Shown here piece by piece: positions 35,815 to 45,290 of a stretch of 64,000 bases of DNA (the stretch's first letter is position 1; the number at the start of each line of letters is the position of its first letter). The notes beneath the pieces are model-generated. The model had not been told where the DNA came from. It made no database searches and was given only the letters and a program-made list of their open reading frames with translations. The DNA lies in contig NZ_JAFKCW010000003.1 of assembly GCF_017254835.1 (NCBI RefSeq), forward strand, positions 558,001 through 622,000, in the 5' to 3' direction. Origin of the DNA: Algoriphagus aestuariicola (lineage in GTDB: Bacteria > Bacteroidota > Bacteroidia > Cytophagales > Cyclobacteriaceae). A program made the position numbers and the translations under genes.

Positions 35815-38800
35815 TTAGAATCCTACGTTCAGACCCAAAGTGTAAGTGCGGATCACAGGAGCTACGTTCCAGTCCACGCCAAACTGCTGCTGGCCAGAGT
35901 ACTGGTTAGCCTCAGGGTCCAATCCGCTGTATCCGGTGAACGTGAACGGATTCTGAACCTGGGCAAAGAATCTGGCATTGGTGATCGCGCCGTTAAACGC
36001 TGAGGTCAAAGCCGCAGCTGGTATAGTGTAACCCACCACGATATTTTGGATTCTTACGAAATCTCCCTTCTCAATGAATCTGCTGTTGGCAGCAGAGTTC
36101 TGCCAAGTATTCTGATCCTGTCCAGAGTAAAGCTTAGGAACGTCAGTTACCTGGCCGCTTTCAGTCCATCTGTTGAGGATAGAAGCATGGTTGTTGGAGA
36201 AACCAAGCCCCATTAAACCTCTCAAAGATTCGTTCATGATGTAGTTGCCACCAGAGAATCTGGTAAAGATTTCAGCATCCCAGTTGCCGAATTTGAAGCT
36301 GTTGCTCCATCCACCCTGCCACTTGGGAAGGGTGTTCCCCAACAGTTCCGGAGTTGGGCCTGATGCAGTTGTTGAGACATCAGCAGGGTTGGAAGGATCG
36401 TAGTTCTTAAACAACAAGCCACCCTGATTTGAAGGTCTTAAGTCATACTGAACTATTTGTTCGCCTCTATAATACATCGGGTTACCGTTGGCTGAGTTCA
36501 CCCCGGCCCACTTGAAGCCGTACAGTTGGGCGATCGGGCCCCCTACTACGGTCCTGTTGTAGGTAGACGTCAAGGTCTGAACCAATTCAGTTACCTCATT
36601 TTGGATAAAGGTAATGTTGAAATCGGTATTCCAAGAGAATTTACCTCTATTGATCACATTGGCAAAAGCTCTCAACTCAAAACCTTTGTTGACCATCGCA
36701 CCCACGTTTTGGTTGATCTCGTTATTTGGGATACCCAAAGAAGGAGCAGTAGGGGCAGCCAAGATCAAACCATCTACGTCGTTGGAGAAGTAGTCGGCAG
36801 ATACAGTTACACGACCAATAGTCATGTCAAAACCAAAGTTCATTTTCTTGGAGGTCTCCCACTGGAGGTTACCGTTTGCCACTTTGGAATAGCCGATACC
36901 TGCACCGGCACCACCCAATACTGGAGAATAACCTCCGAATGCCGCAAAGGTATCAATCCCAGTATTTCCAACTTCCGCATAGGAAGCTCTCACTTTCAGG
37001 TCAGAGATCAGCTCAGAGTTGAAGAAGGCTTCGTCAGACAGTCTCCATCCCACGGATCCTCCGAAGAAGGTACCGCGCTGATTTTCAGAAACAAGATCAG
37101 AGATCCCATCATTTCTTACGGTGAACGAAGCTAGATATCTGCCTTGATAGCTGTAGTTCAATCTACCGAAATAAGAATCGAATCCTTGATCAGCATAGCC
37201 GCCGCCAGAGAACTGGTTGTTGTAAGAACCAGAGATCAGGTTTTGAAATCTGTAGAAATTGTCAGAAAAATCAGTGCCCTCGGCACTATAGTTATAATAG
37301 TTAGTTAACTGATACTCCATACCTGCAGTCACGTTCAAGTTGTGGTCATCAGCGATCACGGTCTGGTAGTTCAGCGTATTCTGCCAGTTCCAGCGAGTTG
37401 CCGGTCTAAACGACTGGTAGACGTAGCCGTTTGTGCCACGGCCGTCACCGTGTCTTGGGTCCAAAGACTGGAAGTCATCTGCCAAGGTCAAGTCGATGCC
37501 GATTTGGGTTCTAGCAGTCAAGCCAGTGATGATATCCACTTCTCCATAGGCAGCACCCAAAATCCTATGCGCACGGCTTCTGTAGATGTTGTTGTCCAGT
37601 ACAAAGGCAATATTTGGAATATTGTTGTCGGGACCTGCTAGGTTGTTGCCCCAACCAGTAGTAGAGCCATCAGGCTGCACATTGTATCCGTCAAATGCGG
37701 TGTTTTCCGGATCGTATATCAATACGTTTGGAAGCGCACGTGTGGCGTTGTAGATGGCGCCGGAGAGAGAGTTTGCACCGTTATTCAAACCATTGATCTC
37801 TGTCATAGAGTAGGAAAGGGAAGTGCCGATTCTTACCGCTTTGGAGATGCTGTGATCCACGTTAGTTCTAAAGGAATAGCGCTTCAGGTCGTTGGCTACA
37901 ATAGCTGCCTCCTGATCGGTGAAGCCCAGAGAGAAGAAATATTTGGTAGCCTCAGATCCACCAGCAATGGATAGGTTGTGCTGTTGGGTAAAACCGTTTC
38001 TGAAAACGGCATCCTGCCAGTTAGTGTTTTCGCCTGGTCTTGCGTTACCGGTAGCATTCGGGTTGGTGTTGGTCACTTTCTCATTTGCGATAGTAACAAA
38101 CTCGTCTCCAGTCAACAAATCAAATCGGTCTACCTCCTGATTAAGACCCATCGCCATGCTGTAGCTCACTTTTGCCTTACCAGTAGAACCTCTTTTGGTA
38201 GTAATCAAGATTACACCGTTGGCGGCTCTTGAACCGTAGATTGCAGTCGCGGAACCATCCTTCAGCACTTCGTAAGACTGGATGTCAGCCGGGTTGATGT
38301 TGGCAAGAGGGTTGGAAGCGTTGACGGCAGATCTGTCGTCATCCACTACAGGAACTCCGTCAATGATGATCAATGGGCTCGCACTGGAGCTGATGGAGTT
38401 TACCCCACGGATACGGATGATTGGTCTGGTACCCAAGACCCCACTTGGAGTGGTCACCTGTACACCAGGAGCTCGGCCTGCCAATTGGGATTCAAAAGAA
38501 GGGGTGACCAAGTTTTCGATGTCCGCGGAATTGATAGAAGTCACCGAGCCGGTGATCTCTCTTCTCTCCTGCGTACCGTAACCTGTAACAACCACTTCGT
38601 TCAAGGTCTTAACGTCAGTGTCCAACAATACGTCGATTACGCTGCTGGATCCGATAGGCATTTCTTTGGTCAAATAACCGACAAAGCTGAACACGAGCGT
38701 GGTCGCATTGTCCGGAACGGAGATCGAGTATGATCCGTCCAGGTCGGTGATTGTACCCTGGGTGGTGCCTTTGACCACCACACTGGCTCCAGGTACTCCT

Positions 38801-38907
38801 TCTGGCTCTTCAGCCGAAGTAACCCTACCAGTGATCGTTTTGGACTGCGCGAGTACTGACACGATGGTCAGGAAACTCAATGCAAAGCCTAATAAAACTT
38901 TCTTCAT
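35815..38907 (-). CDS. SusC/RagA TonB-dependent outer membrane receptor (pair 2)
   Basis: The 1030-residue protein has a signal peptide (VLLGFALSFLTIVSVLAQ), a carboxypeptidase-like domain (ITGRVTSAEEPEGVPGASV) and the plug. The plug starts EVVVTGYGTQERREITGSV and contains the signatures IRGVNSISSSASPLIIIDGVP and DGSATAIYGSRAANGVILITTKRG. A barrel ends in TYTLGLNVGF. The ATG at 38905-38907 gives a typical short signal peptide; another ATG at 38932-38934 would add nine residues. It forms an operon with SusD pair 2. The protein has strongly biased codon use with many repeated motifs, normal for this family. Confidence 0.95.
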   Translation of the reverse strand: MKKVLLGFALSFLTIVSVLAQSKTITGRVTSAEEPEGVPGASVVVKGTTQGTITDLDGSYSISVPDNATTLVFSFVGYLTKEMPIGSSSVIDVLLDTDVKTLNEVVVTGYGTQERREITGSVTSINSADIENLVTPSFESQLAGRAPGVQVTTPSGVLGTRPIIRIRGVNSISSSASPLIIIDGVPVVDDDRSAVNASNPLANINPADIQSYEVLKDGSATAIYGSRAANGVILITTKRGSTGKAKVSYSMAMGLNQEVDRFDLLTGDEFVTIANEKVTNTNPNATGNARPGENTNWQDAVFRNGFTQQHNLSIAGGSEATKYFFSLGFTDQEAAIVANDLKRYSFRTNVDHSISKAVRIGTSLSYSMTEINGLNNGANSLSGAIYNATRALPNVLIYDPENTAFDGYNVQPDGSTTGWGNNLAGPDNNIPNIAFVLDNNIYRSRAHRILGAAYGEVDIITGLTARTQIGIDLTLADDFQSLDPRHGDGRGTNGYVYQSFRPATRWNWQNTLNYQTVIADDHNLNVTAGMEYQLTNYYNYSAEGTDFSDNFYRFQNLISGSYNNQFSGGGYADQGFDSYFGRLNYSYQGRYLASFTVRNDGISDLVSENQRGTFFGGSVGWRLSDEAFFNSELISDLKVRASYAEVGNTGIDTFAAFGGYSPVLGGAGAGIGYSKVANGNLQWETSKKMNFGFDMTIGRVTVSADYFSNDVDGLILAAPTAPSLGIPNNEINQNVGAMVNKGFELRAFANVINRGKFSWNTDFNITFIQNEVTELVQTLTSTYNRTVVGGPIAQLYGFKWAGVNSANGNPMYYRGEQIVQYDLRPSNQGGLLFKNYDPSNPADVSTTASGPTPELLGNTLPKWQGGWSNSFKFGNWDAEIFTRFSGGNYIMNESLRGLMGLGFSNNHASILNRWTESGQVTDVPKLYSGQDQNTWQNSAANSRFIEKGDFVRIQNIVVGYTIPAAALTSAFNGAITNARFFAQVQNPFTFTGYSGLDPEANQYSGQQQFGVDWNVAPVIRTYTLGLNVGF

Positions 38908-39403
38908 AGGTGTTTGATTTAGTTTTTTTAACATTCAGGACGCTAATATGAGATGTTCCGATGCTAGTAAACAAATCCTTAAAAATGGCCTCTTTTCTGC
39001 GAAAGGAGTATTTTATTCTGCCTATATGTGTTTTTAACAAATTTTAATAATTTAAAAAACTCGTAGATAGTCGCTAAGCCGATAAACTATGGCTTTGATT
39101 GAAAAGAGTAGAATAAAATTTTTTTATTGAATCCGTTGTATTATTTAAATTCTGAGTATCCAAAAAGTCCAATTTTTACTCAGAGTGTCTTTAGATTTAA
39201 AATTGAAATAATATTTGGATAATCTACGTCATTTCGAGACAATACAATCTATTATTCTGAATTACAAAAACTCCACCCTCGAGATTCCGAAATGTTTATA
39301 ACAGGAACTGCAAATTCCCCAAATTTCCTAAATCTTGATTTTTTTTGAAAAATCTTCATTTTTTGACTTGGATTGGGTACCAAAAATAGGATATCCCTAA
39401 AAA
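38908..39403. other. AT-rich 496-base region upstream of susC pair 2
   Basis: This gap lies between the susC start and the stop of the 2H phosphoesterase gene. It is distinctly AT-rich, with long A/T tracts between 39040 and 39260. It must hold the promoter of susCD pair 2. I found no exact TTTG/TAnnTTTG pair, inverted repeat or open frame that could be supported. A long leader or a regulatory RNA is possible but unproven. Confidence 0.35.
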
Positions 39404-39952
39404 TCAGCGTTTAAACGGAATGTTCCGATGCAAATTCCAAGCTCCTCCAATCCGCTTGAGCAAGGTTAAATCCCCGGTAGAATATTCCGCTACGAAAGCC
39501 TGCTCCCTTACTCTTGACAACACTTCCGCAAAATGCACCGCTTTTAGATCTTTGAAGGCTACTGTCATGTGGGGGTGAAAGTTTCGGTCGCTTAGCTCAT
39601 CCACCAAGTGAAGCCGCTTTTTGCAAAACTCTTTCACTTGTCGCTGCAATCGCAAGAGTGGCTCAGACTTCTCAATGGACAAAAAGACCACCCTGTTTCC
39701 AAAGGCCCCAACCCCCGAGATCTTTACAACAAAGGGCTCCTGTTCCCTCAATTGCTCACTCAATCTTTCTACCAACACATCCTCTTTGGCCTCATTGTAG
39801 TCAAAAGGCATCTTGACCGTGATATGGGGTGGGGACTTGAGTGCATATTTGATCCCAAATTCCTCCCGGATGCTCAATTTGATTTGATGGGCTTTCTCGA
39901 GAATCTCGGGTGGCGGTACCAAGGCCAAAAAGTATTTTTGGATGACTTTCAT
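39404..39952 (-). CDS. 2H phosphoesterase, 2'-5' RNA ligase (LigT)-like
   Basis: The 182-residue protein carries the two His-x-Thr motifs of the 2H superfamily, PPHITVKMPF (about 48-57) and FHPHMTVAFKD (about 140-150). These form the cyclic-phosphodiesterase/RNA ligase active site. Members process 2',3'-cyclic phosphates in RNA or nucleotides. The ATG at 39950-39952 begins MKVIQKYFLALVPP, the expected family start (an initial strand ending in xPP); the longer upstream frame has no family character. It stands alone between susC pair 2 and a Usp gene. The substrate is not known. Confidence 0.85.
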   Translation of the reverse strand: MKVIQKYFLALVPPPEILEKAHQIKLSIREEFGIKYALKSPPHITVKMPFDYNEAKEDVLVERLSEQLREQEPFVVKISGVGAFGNRVVFLSIEKSEPLLRLQRQVKEFCKKRLHLVDELSDRNFHPHMTVAFKDLKAVHFAEVLSRVREQAFVAEYSTGDLTLLKRIGGAWNLHRNIPFKR

Positions 39953-40172
39953 GGATAGGCAATTATTTTCATTCAATGCAGAGTCAGGGTGTGCCAACTT
40001 CAACTTGGGAGAATCCCGCTTGGCGGACCTACATCCGGCAATGCCGTCTGTGCGATGTCCTGATTCATCTCTACAAAAGTACCCTGAAAACATTCTCTTT
40101 GCTCCATTCTAAAAAATCTGTTCGCATTACTCGATCTATCTTTTAACTTAAGGCTGAATTAACCTAAAAACT

Positions 40173-41087
40173 ATGAAATTCTTTTCAAAGGCTATGGTTG
40201 GCCTGGATCTTACCGAAATGGATGACAACCTCATCAAAAAAACGGCTGTTTTTATCAAGTTTCTAGGAATCGAAAAATGCTATTTTCTCCATGTCGCCAA
40301 AAACCTGGAAATCCCAAAGGAAGTTCTCGACCAGTACCCAGACTTGATCGCCCCAACGGACGAATCCGTAGAGAAGATCATCAAAGACAAGCTGAAGGAA
40401 TACAATTTCCCGGAGGACATCGAGACGGAAGTGTTTGTGGAAGAGGGCAACCATCCCTTGGACACGTTCCTACGTTGGGCAAAGCTCAAAGACGTAGACC
40501 TGGTGATCATGGGGAGGAAGGACTCCCTCCCCGGCAATGGAGTGCTCGCGGACGGAGTAGCCAAAAAAGCCCCTTGCTCCGTGCTATTGATCCAGGAAAA
40601 ACGCCCCGTCAAGTTTCCGAAGAAAATCCTCATTCCTACCGACTTTTCGGCACACAACCACATGATCTATGATTTTGCCGAACGAATTGCGGAAAAACTG
40701 GATGCTGAACTGATACCGATGCATATCTATGAAGTCCCGCATGGCTATTCAAAAACCGGAAAATCCTTTGAGGAATTTTCGGAAATCATGAAGGAAAATG
40801 CTCAAGCCGACTTCAAAAAATTCGTCAGCAAACACAACCATACTGATCTGGAGTGTAGCCTCGTACTAAATGAAGGCAAAAACCCAGCTCAACTCATCTT
40901 GGATTTTGCGCAGGAGATCGACGCCGATATGATCCTATTGGGATCCAGGGGTCGAACCCGATCAGCGGCAATCCTACTGGGAAGCACCGCCGAGAAGCTC
41001 ATCCATGTGAACAAGTACCTTCCCATGCTGATCTTCAAGAAAAAAGGCGAAACCATGGGATTTTTCGATGCGCTTTTCCGCATCTGA
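40173..41087 (+). CDS. Universal stress protein, tandem-domain
   Basis: The 304-residue protein has two Usp folds. The first half (MVGLDLTEMDDNLIKKTA) has a reduced nucleotide motif (MGRKDSLPGNG). The second half starts KKILIPTDFSAHNH and carries an intact ATP motif GSRGRTRSAAILLGSTAEKL (about 262-281), the opposite of the Usp gene at 33-34 kb, where the first half is intact. It ends with a short hydrophobic tail (GFFDALFRI). A terminator follows at 41124. The role is stress response by family; no partner is evident. Confidence 0.85.
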   Translation: MKFFSKAMVGLDLTEMDDNLIKKTAVFIKFLGIEKCYFLHVAKNLEIPKEVLDQYPDLIAPTDESVEKIIKDKLKEYNFPEDIETEVFVEEGNHPLDTFLRWAKLKDVDLVIMGRKDSLPGNGVLADGVAKKAPCSVLLIQEKRPVKFPKKILIPTDFSAHNHMIYDFAERIAEKLDAELIPMHIYEVPHGYSKTGKSFEEFSEIMKENAQADFKKFVSKHNHTDLECSLVLNEGKNPAQLILDFAQEIDADMILLGSRGRTRSAAILLGSTAEKLIHVNKYLPMLIFKKKGETMGFFDALFRI

Positions 41088-41123
41088 GGCATTCCGCCGG
41101 ACTTAACAAGCTCTTGTTCTAGA

Positions 41124-41151
41124 CCCTCCATTATCCTTTGGAGGGCTTTTT
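41124..41151 (+). terminator. Rho-independent terminator after the second Usp gene
   Basis: A seven-base stem (CCCTCCA at 41124-41130 with TGGAGGG at 41139-41145) encloses an eight-base loop and is followed by C and five T residues. It is 36 bases after the usp stop. Confidence 0.8.
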
Positions 41152-41235
41152 CATGTCAAATCAGTGATGTTGTTTTCCGGCTTGGACTGTTATGTGTTCG
41201 GAGGCGCAAACTTTCCTGTAGTCAGAATTTCCCGA

Positions 41236-42606
41236 TCAATAAGCTTTCTCTCGATTATACAGGAGTTCATACACGGTCTTGACCATGATATCCAAGTCAA
41301 GGAGAAACGACCAGTTGTTGATATAAAAATAGTCGAGCCTCACCCGTGATCGGATTTGGAAAGAACTCTCTATCTCCCCCCTATAGCCCTTTACTTGAGC
41401 CAAGCCAGTGATCCCAGGACGGATTTTGTGCCTGGAATTGTAGCGATCCATCTGGTTTCTAAAGGTCTGATTCATTGGTACCGTATGGGGTCTGGGGCCT
41501 ACGATAGACATATCACCAGCAAGGACGTTGAGAAATTGGGGCATCTCATCCAAGGAAGTATTCCGCAAAAAAGCACCTATACGCGTCACCCTAGGATCGT
41601 TTTTGCTTGCCTGCAGCGTATCGGAGTAGTCGTTGGGCGTCATTGACCTGAACTTAAGGCAATCAAACACCCGATTGTTAACCCCATTTCTCTTTTGGAC
41701 AAAAAATACCGGCCCACGCGATTCGATTTTGATCAGTAAGCCTACCAATGGAATCAGCCAAGACAAAATAAAGACCGTCACCAATCCAGCAAAAATGACA
41801 TCAAAGGCCCGCTTCACAAAACTGTTCAGGGCGTTGTCCAGCGGGATTTCGTTCACATTGATCACGTACAACTCACCATACTTGGAAAAGGAAAGCTTCT
41901 TTTCGAGCTGGAGGCTACTTCCTGGAATTAGCTTCACCTTTATGTAATTTTCGTCGGCAAAGTCGATAATCCGCTTCACCAAAGTCGGCTCAAGCTGGTC
42001 ATGCAGATAGACGATGTCCAGCGACAACTTCGGAGCTTCTTCAAAAAAATCGCCAATTCCTCCGCGGGTTTCGCTGCAGTCCGATCGGTCATCAAAATAT
42101 CCGAGGAAATTGATTCCAAAGTCTTTTCGCAAACGAAAAACGTCAGCCAGTTTGGGGCTTGTTCCACCCTTGCCAACGATGATGGCATTTTGGTAGTTTT
42201 TCCCCTTGGTACGGTATTTCCTCAGCAGCAGATGGACCACCACCCGGTAGATTCCCATCGAAAATCCCATAAACAAGCCTAGTCCGACCAATTGCCCCCA
42301 GTCCAAAGACTTCCCAAGCAAGGGAGTCCATAGAACAGCCGCCGCTGCCAAAAAAGCAAGAAGGGTGATGGAAAGACGCTTCAAGGTGAAATCATACTCA
42401 TCGGTCCGCCCTATCATATGGTCTTTTCTCAGCGTAGAAAGCATCAACCACAGCGCGGAAAGTACCAGCAAATCCGGAAGTCCAAGCTCGGGAAATAAGC
42501 CCGTTGGCTCAAAGAGTAGGCTGAATATCAAAAGCGAAAGCAGAGAAGCCGTAAAATCACCAGCCGCAAACAACCAGGGGAAAAAGGTGTCGAATCTTCT
42601 CTTCAT
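41236..42606 (-). CDS. Undecaprenyl-phosphate sugar-1-phosphate transferase (WcaJ/ExoY type)
   Basis: The 456-residue membrane protein starts exopolysaccharide or O-antigen synthesis by moving a sugar phosphate to undecaprenyl phosphate. It has four to five N-terminal hydrophobic helices, a central CoA-binding-like Rossmann region (NAIIVGKGGTSPKLADVFRL), and the C-terminal bacterial sugar-transferase domain. That domain shows KRAFDVIFAGLVTVF, GPVFFVQKRNGVNNR, DCLKFRSM, TSLDEMPQFLNVLAGDMSIVGPRPH and HKIRPGITGLAQVKGYRGE. The length matches the family. No polysaccharide gene cluster follows, so its partner glycosyltransferases must be elsewhere. Confidence 0.93.
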   Translation of the reverse strand: MKRRFDTFFPWLFAAGDFTASLLSLLIFSLLFEPTGLFPELGLPDLLVLSALWLMLSTLRKDHMIGRTDEYDFTLKRLSITLLAFLAAAAVLWTPLLGKSLDWGQLVGLGLFMGFSMGIYRVVVHLLLRKYRTKGKNYQNAIIVGKGGTSPKLADVFRLRKDFGINFLGYFDDRSDCSETRGGIGDFFEEAPKLSLDIVYLHDQLEPTLVKRIIDFADENYIKVKLIPGSSLQLEKKLSFSKYGELYVINVNEIPLDNALNSFVKRAFDVIFAGLVTVFILSWLIPLVGLLIKIESRGPVFFVQKRNGVNNRVFDCLKFRSMTPNDYSDTLQASKNDPRVTRIGAFLRNTSLDEMPQFLNVLAGDMSIVGPRPHTVPMNQTFRNQMDRYNSRHKIRPGITGLAQVKGYRGEIESSFQIRSRVRLDYFYINNWSFLLDLDIMVKTVYELLYNREKAY

Positions 42607-42715
42607 AAAAATTTTTCTGCCCGAATTTTGTCTTTAATTGCAAAAACCGGACAATTTTGGCATTGAGCAGAAAGTTTTGCGGCTTAAAATTAAGAAAGAA
42701 ATCCTGTAGGCTGTT

Positions 42716-42723
42716 TACTTTTG
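42716..42723 (+). promoter_or_regulatory. -7 promoter box upstream of the methyltransferase gene
   Basis: TACTTTTG matches the Bacteroidota -7 consensus TAnnTTTG exactly. It lies 36 bases before the ATG at 42760, which agrees with that start rather than the TTG at 42721 that is part of the box. No good TTTG -33 partner is visible. Confidence 0.4.
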
Positions 42724-42759
42724 AATTTATTTGTATCCCCAATTGCCTCAAGGCTTCTA

Positions 42760-43431
42760 ATGAGTATTATAAACGATCTTTTTGCACCATCAGACAATCC
42801 CAAATCAATAGGTGCCAAATTCAGAGCAAGACGATTAAAAAAGTTCGAAAAGCTGTTTTTCAGAAATTTCAATCCGGAAAAGCCGATCCAAATCCTGGAT
42901 GTGGGTGGCACGGACTATTTTTGGAAGTCTAGCCAAGTCCCCAATATTCCCGGTGTGACCATCACCCTGCTCAACCTCCACCTCGAAAAAACTAGCCATC
43001 CCCACATCCGCTCGCAAGTTGGAGATGCCACGGCTATGCCGGAATTCGAAGACAAAAAGTTTGACCTGGTGTTTTCAAACTCGGTGATCGAGCACGTGTA
43101 CACGTTTGAAAACCAGCGGAAGATGGCGGAAGAGATCCGGCGTGTGGGCAAGCGGCATTTTATCCAAACGCCCAACAAATACTTTCCCGTCGAAGCCCAT
43201 TACGCCATTCCTTTTGCACAGTATCTGCCTAAGGGCCTTCTTCTTTTCTTTCTGACCCAGACCAGAATAAGCCGAATGACCAAATGGCAAAAAGCAGATG
43301 CACAGCAATACCTGGATGAAATCCGCCTCCTCAACGAGAAGGAAATGAAGTGTCTTTTTCCCGGTTCAAAAATTCTGAGGGAAAAAACACTGGGGATGAC
43401 GAAGTCGCTGACCGCCCACAACCTCCGTTAG
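42760..43431 (+). CDS. Class I SAM-dependent methyltransferase
   Basis: The 223-residue protein has a Rossmann methyltransferase core. Motif I is IQILDVGGTDYFWKS (about 47-61), the acidic post-I region is close by, and a DLVFSNSVIEHVYTFENQ motif IV follows, as in the Methyltransf_11/ubiE group. The C-terminal part is helical with an aromatic stretch (LLLFFLTQTRISRMTKW). Its place beside a sugar transferase suggests a glycan- or lipid-modifying role, but the substrate is unknown. The stop overlaps the stop of the ABC exporter gene by four bases (TTAG, convergent). The TTG-starting longer frame is rejected because its start is inside a promoter box. Confidence 0.8.
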   Translation: MSIINDLFAPSDNPKSIGAKFRARRLKKFEKLFFRNFNPEKPIQILDVGGTDYFWKSSQVPNIPGVTITLLNLHLEKTSHPHIRSQVGDATAMPEFEDKKFDLVFSNSVIEHVYTFENQRKMAEEIRRVGKRHFIQTPNKYFPVEAHYAIPFAQYLPKGLLLFFLTQTRISRMTKWQKADAQQYLDEIRLLNEKEMKCLFPGSKILREKTLGMTKSLTAHNLR

Positions 43432-45215
43432 TCTGCAAATTGCAGGCGCACCAGATTGGCGTAGAATCCCCCTTGGTTTTCCAGCAGTTCCCTGTGGCTG
43501 CCTTGCTCCACGATTTTTCCTTCACTGAGTGCGTAGATGCGATCCACCTTGCGGATCGTCGCCAGTCTGTGGGCAATGATCAGTGTGGTACGTCCTTTCA
43601 TGAGCTCATCCAGAGCCTGCTGCACTAAGGACTCGGACTCTGCATCCAAAGAGGAAGTAGCCTCATCCAAAATCAGGATCGCAGGATCCTTGAGAATGGC
43701 TCTAGCTATGGCGACGCGCTGTCGCTGACCCCCTGAGAGCTTCACGCCTCGCTCGCCGACTAGGGTGTCCAGGCCTTCGGGAAACTGTGAGATAAACTGC
43801 CAAGCGTTTGCTTTCTGGGCCGCCAAAATGATCTCTTCTTCAGTCGCTTCAGGTTTTGCATAGGAGATGTTTTCGCGGATCGATCCGCCAAAAAGCAACA
43901 CTTCCTGCGGGACAATGCCGATCTTGCTTCGCAAAGCCTTAAGATCCCATTCCCTGACATCACGTCCGTCTATCCGAATGTTTCCTTTTTGGCTTTCGTA
44001 AAAGCGCAGCAAAAGCTGTATTACCGTTGACTTGCCGGCCCCAGAATGCCCCGCAAGTGCGACTTTCTCTCCTGGCTGAATTTGGAAAGAAACCTGTTTC
44101 AAAACCTCCACCTCCGGGCGCGTCGGGTACGAAAATCCAACCTGATCGAACTCGATTTTTCCGAAAAACCTATCCGCCACTGCACCAGTCTCGGCTTCCG
44201 CCTCTTCGTCCAAGATTTCGAGCACACGCTCCGAACTACCGATTGCCTTTTGTACTTGGCTATAGATGTCTCCGAGACCCGCGATTGATCCACCGATAAA
44301 TGTGGTATAAAGCACAAAAGACACCAATTCGCCAACGCTCATGCTGCCCTCAGCAACCAGACTGGCCCCATACCACATCACGGCCACGATCCCGCCAAAC
44401 AACGCGAAAATGATAAATGAAATAAAAGCCCCGCGATATTTAGCGGTAGTCAGCGCTACAGCGACCACGCCATGAAGGCCTTTGCCGTATCTCGCTGACT
44501 CGTATGCCTCTCCCACAAAGGACTTTACGGTACTGATAGACTGGAGCGTCTCCTCTACAATGACATTTGCCGCAGCGAGTTCATCTTGGGTTTTCTTGGA
44601 AAGATTCCTGATAAATCGCCCGAATACCATCGCAATCAATACCAACACCGGAAAAGTAGCCAGCATGAACAGCGTCAACTTTGGGGTATTGAAGAGCAAG
44701 AAACCTATCCCAGCCACCAAGGTGACTACCTGCCGGAAGAGTTCGGCTAAGGTCGTAGAAAATGTATCCTGCAGCTGGCTGACGTCTGCAGTGATCCTGC
44801 TGATCAGCTCGCCAGTTCTGCGCTTGTCAAAAAACGACATCGGGAGTCGAACAAGCTTGGAATACACGGCCAATCGGATGTCCCGCATAGATCGCTCCGA
44901 GACCAAAGCGAAAAGCCAAACCCTGAAAAACGAGAAGATGCTCTGCACCGCCAGAATACCGATTAAAATCCAGGCGATGGAATTGACATCGCTTACGATC
45001 CAGCTGCTTCCCTGGGCCGTGTCAATCAGCTTGCCCGCAACAAACGGAAAAGTAAGCAAGGTGAGGGAGGAAAAAAGCAAAAACACCAACCCCAAAACAA
45101 ATGCCCATTTATAAGGAAGCAAAAACCTGAAAATCCCTCCAAGCTTACTGAGATTTTGCTTGTTTAATTTTCTTCTCTCTTCCGGATCTAGAGCACTTCC
45201 TCTTTTCTTGGCCAT
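43428..45215 (-). CDS. MsbA-like ABC exporter (fused membrane and ATPase domains)
   Basis: The 595-residue protein is a half-transporter of the ABCB/MsbA/LmrA type. Six transmembrane helices occupy about residues 20-320 (LPYKWAFVLGLVFLLFSSLT and later segments). The ATPase domain contains Walker A GHSGAGKST, Q-loop IVPQEVLLFGG, signature LSGGQRQRVAIARA, Walker B LILDEATSSLD and H-loop IIAHRL. Substrates of such exporters are lipids, LPS precursors or drugs. The ATG at 45213-45215 is preferred; the longer frame begins at a TTG that is part of a -7 promoter box. It converges on the methyltransferase gene with a four-base overlap. Confidence 0.94.
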   Translation of the reverse strand: MAKKRGSALDPEERRKLNKQNLSKLGGIFRFLLPYKWAFVLGLVFLLFSSLTLLTFPFVAGKLIDTAQGSSWIVSDVNSIAWILIGILAVQSIFSFFRVWLFALVSERSMRDIRLAVYSKLVRLPMSFFDKRRTGELISRITADVSQLQDTFSTTLAELFRQVVTLVAGIGFLLFNTPKLTLFMLATFPVLVLIAMVFGRFIRNLSKKTQDELAAANVIVEETLQSISTVKSFVGEAYESARYGKGLHGVVAVALTTAKYRGAFISFIIFALFGGIVAVMWYGASLVAEGSMSVGELVSFVLYTTFIGGSIAGLGDIYSQVQKAIGSSERVLEILDEEAEAETGAVADRFFGKIEFDQVGFSYPTRPEVEVLKQVSFQIQPGEKVALAGHSGAGKSTVIQLLLRFYESQKGNIRIDGRDVREWDLKALRSKIGIVPQEVLLFGGSIRENISYAKPEATEEEIILAAQKANAWQFISQFPEGLDTLVGERGVKLSGGQRQRVAIARAILKDPAILILDEATSSLDAESESLVQQALDELMKGRTTLIIAHRLATIRKVDRIYALSEGKIVEQGSHRELLENQGGFYANLVRLQFAD

Positions 45216-45239
45216 TTTCGGTTCTTGGTAGACAGTCGG

Positions 45240-45247
45240 CAAAAGTA
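45240..45247 (-). promoter_or_regulatory. -7 promoter box of the ABC exporter gene
   Basis: On the minus strand TACTTTTG matches TAnnTTTG exactly, 25 bases before the ATG at 45215. A TTTG -33 element is not evident; T-rich sequence lies at roughly the right distance. The box helps to choose the ATG over the overlapping TTG. Confidence 0.4.
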
Positions 45248-45290
45248 GGCGTTTAGACAGAAAAATGACAGGAAAAAAGATAACCGGAAT

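Noticed and set aside
38935-39060. TTTG/TAnnTTTG promoter for susC pair 2
   Set aside because: Only TTTG elements and loosely similar AT-rich boxes were found; the spacing and -7 box do not match well enough to report.
42721-42759. TTG start for the methyltransferase
   Set aside because: The TTG is part of an exact TAnnTTTG box and the downstream ATG fits the family.
45216-45242. TTG start for the ABC exporter
   Set aside because: The TTG overlaps a -7 promoter box on the minus strand; the ATG at 45215 is preferred.
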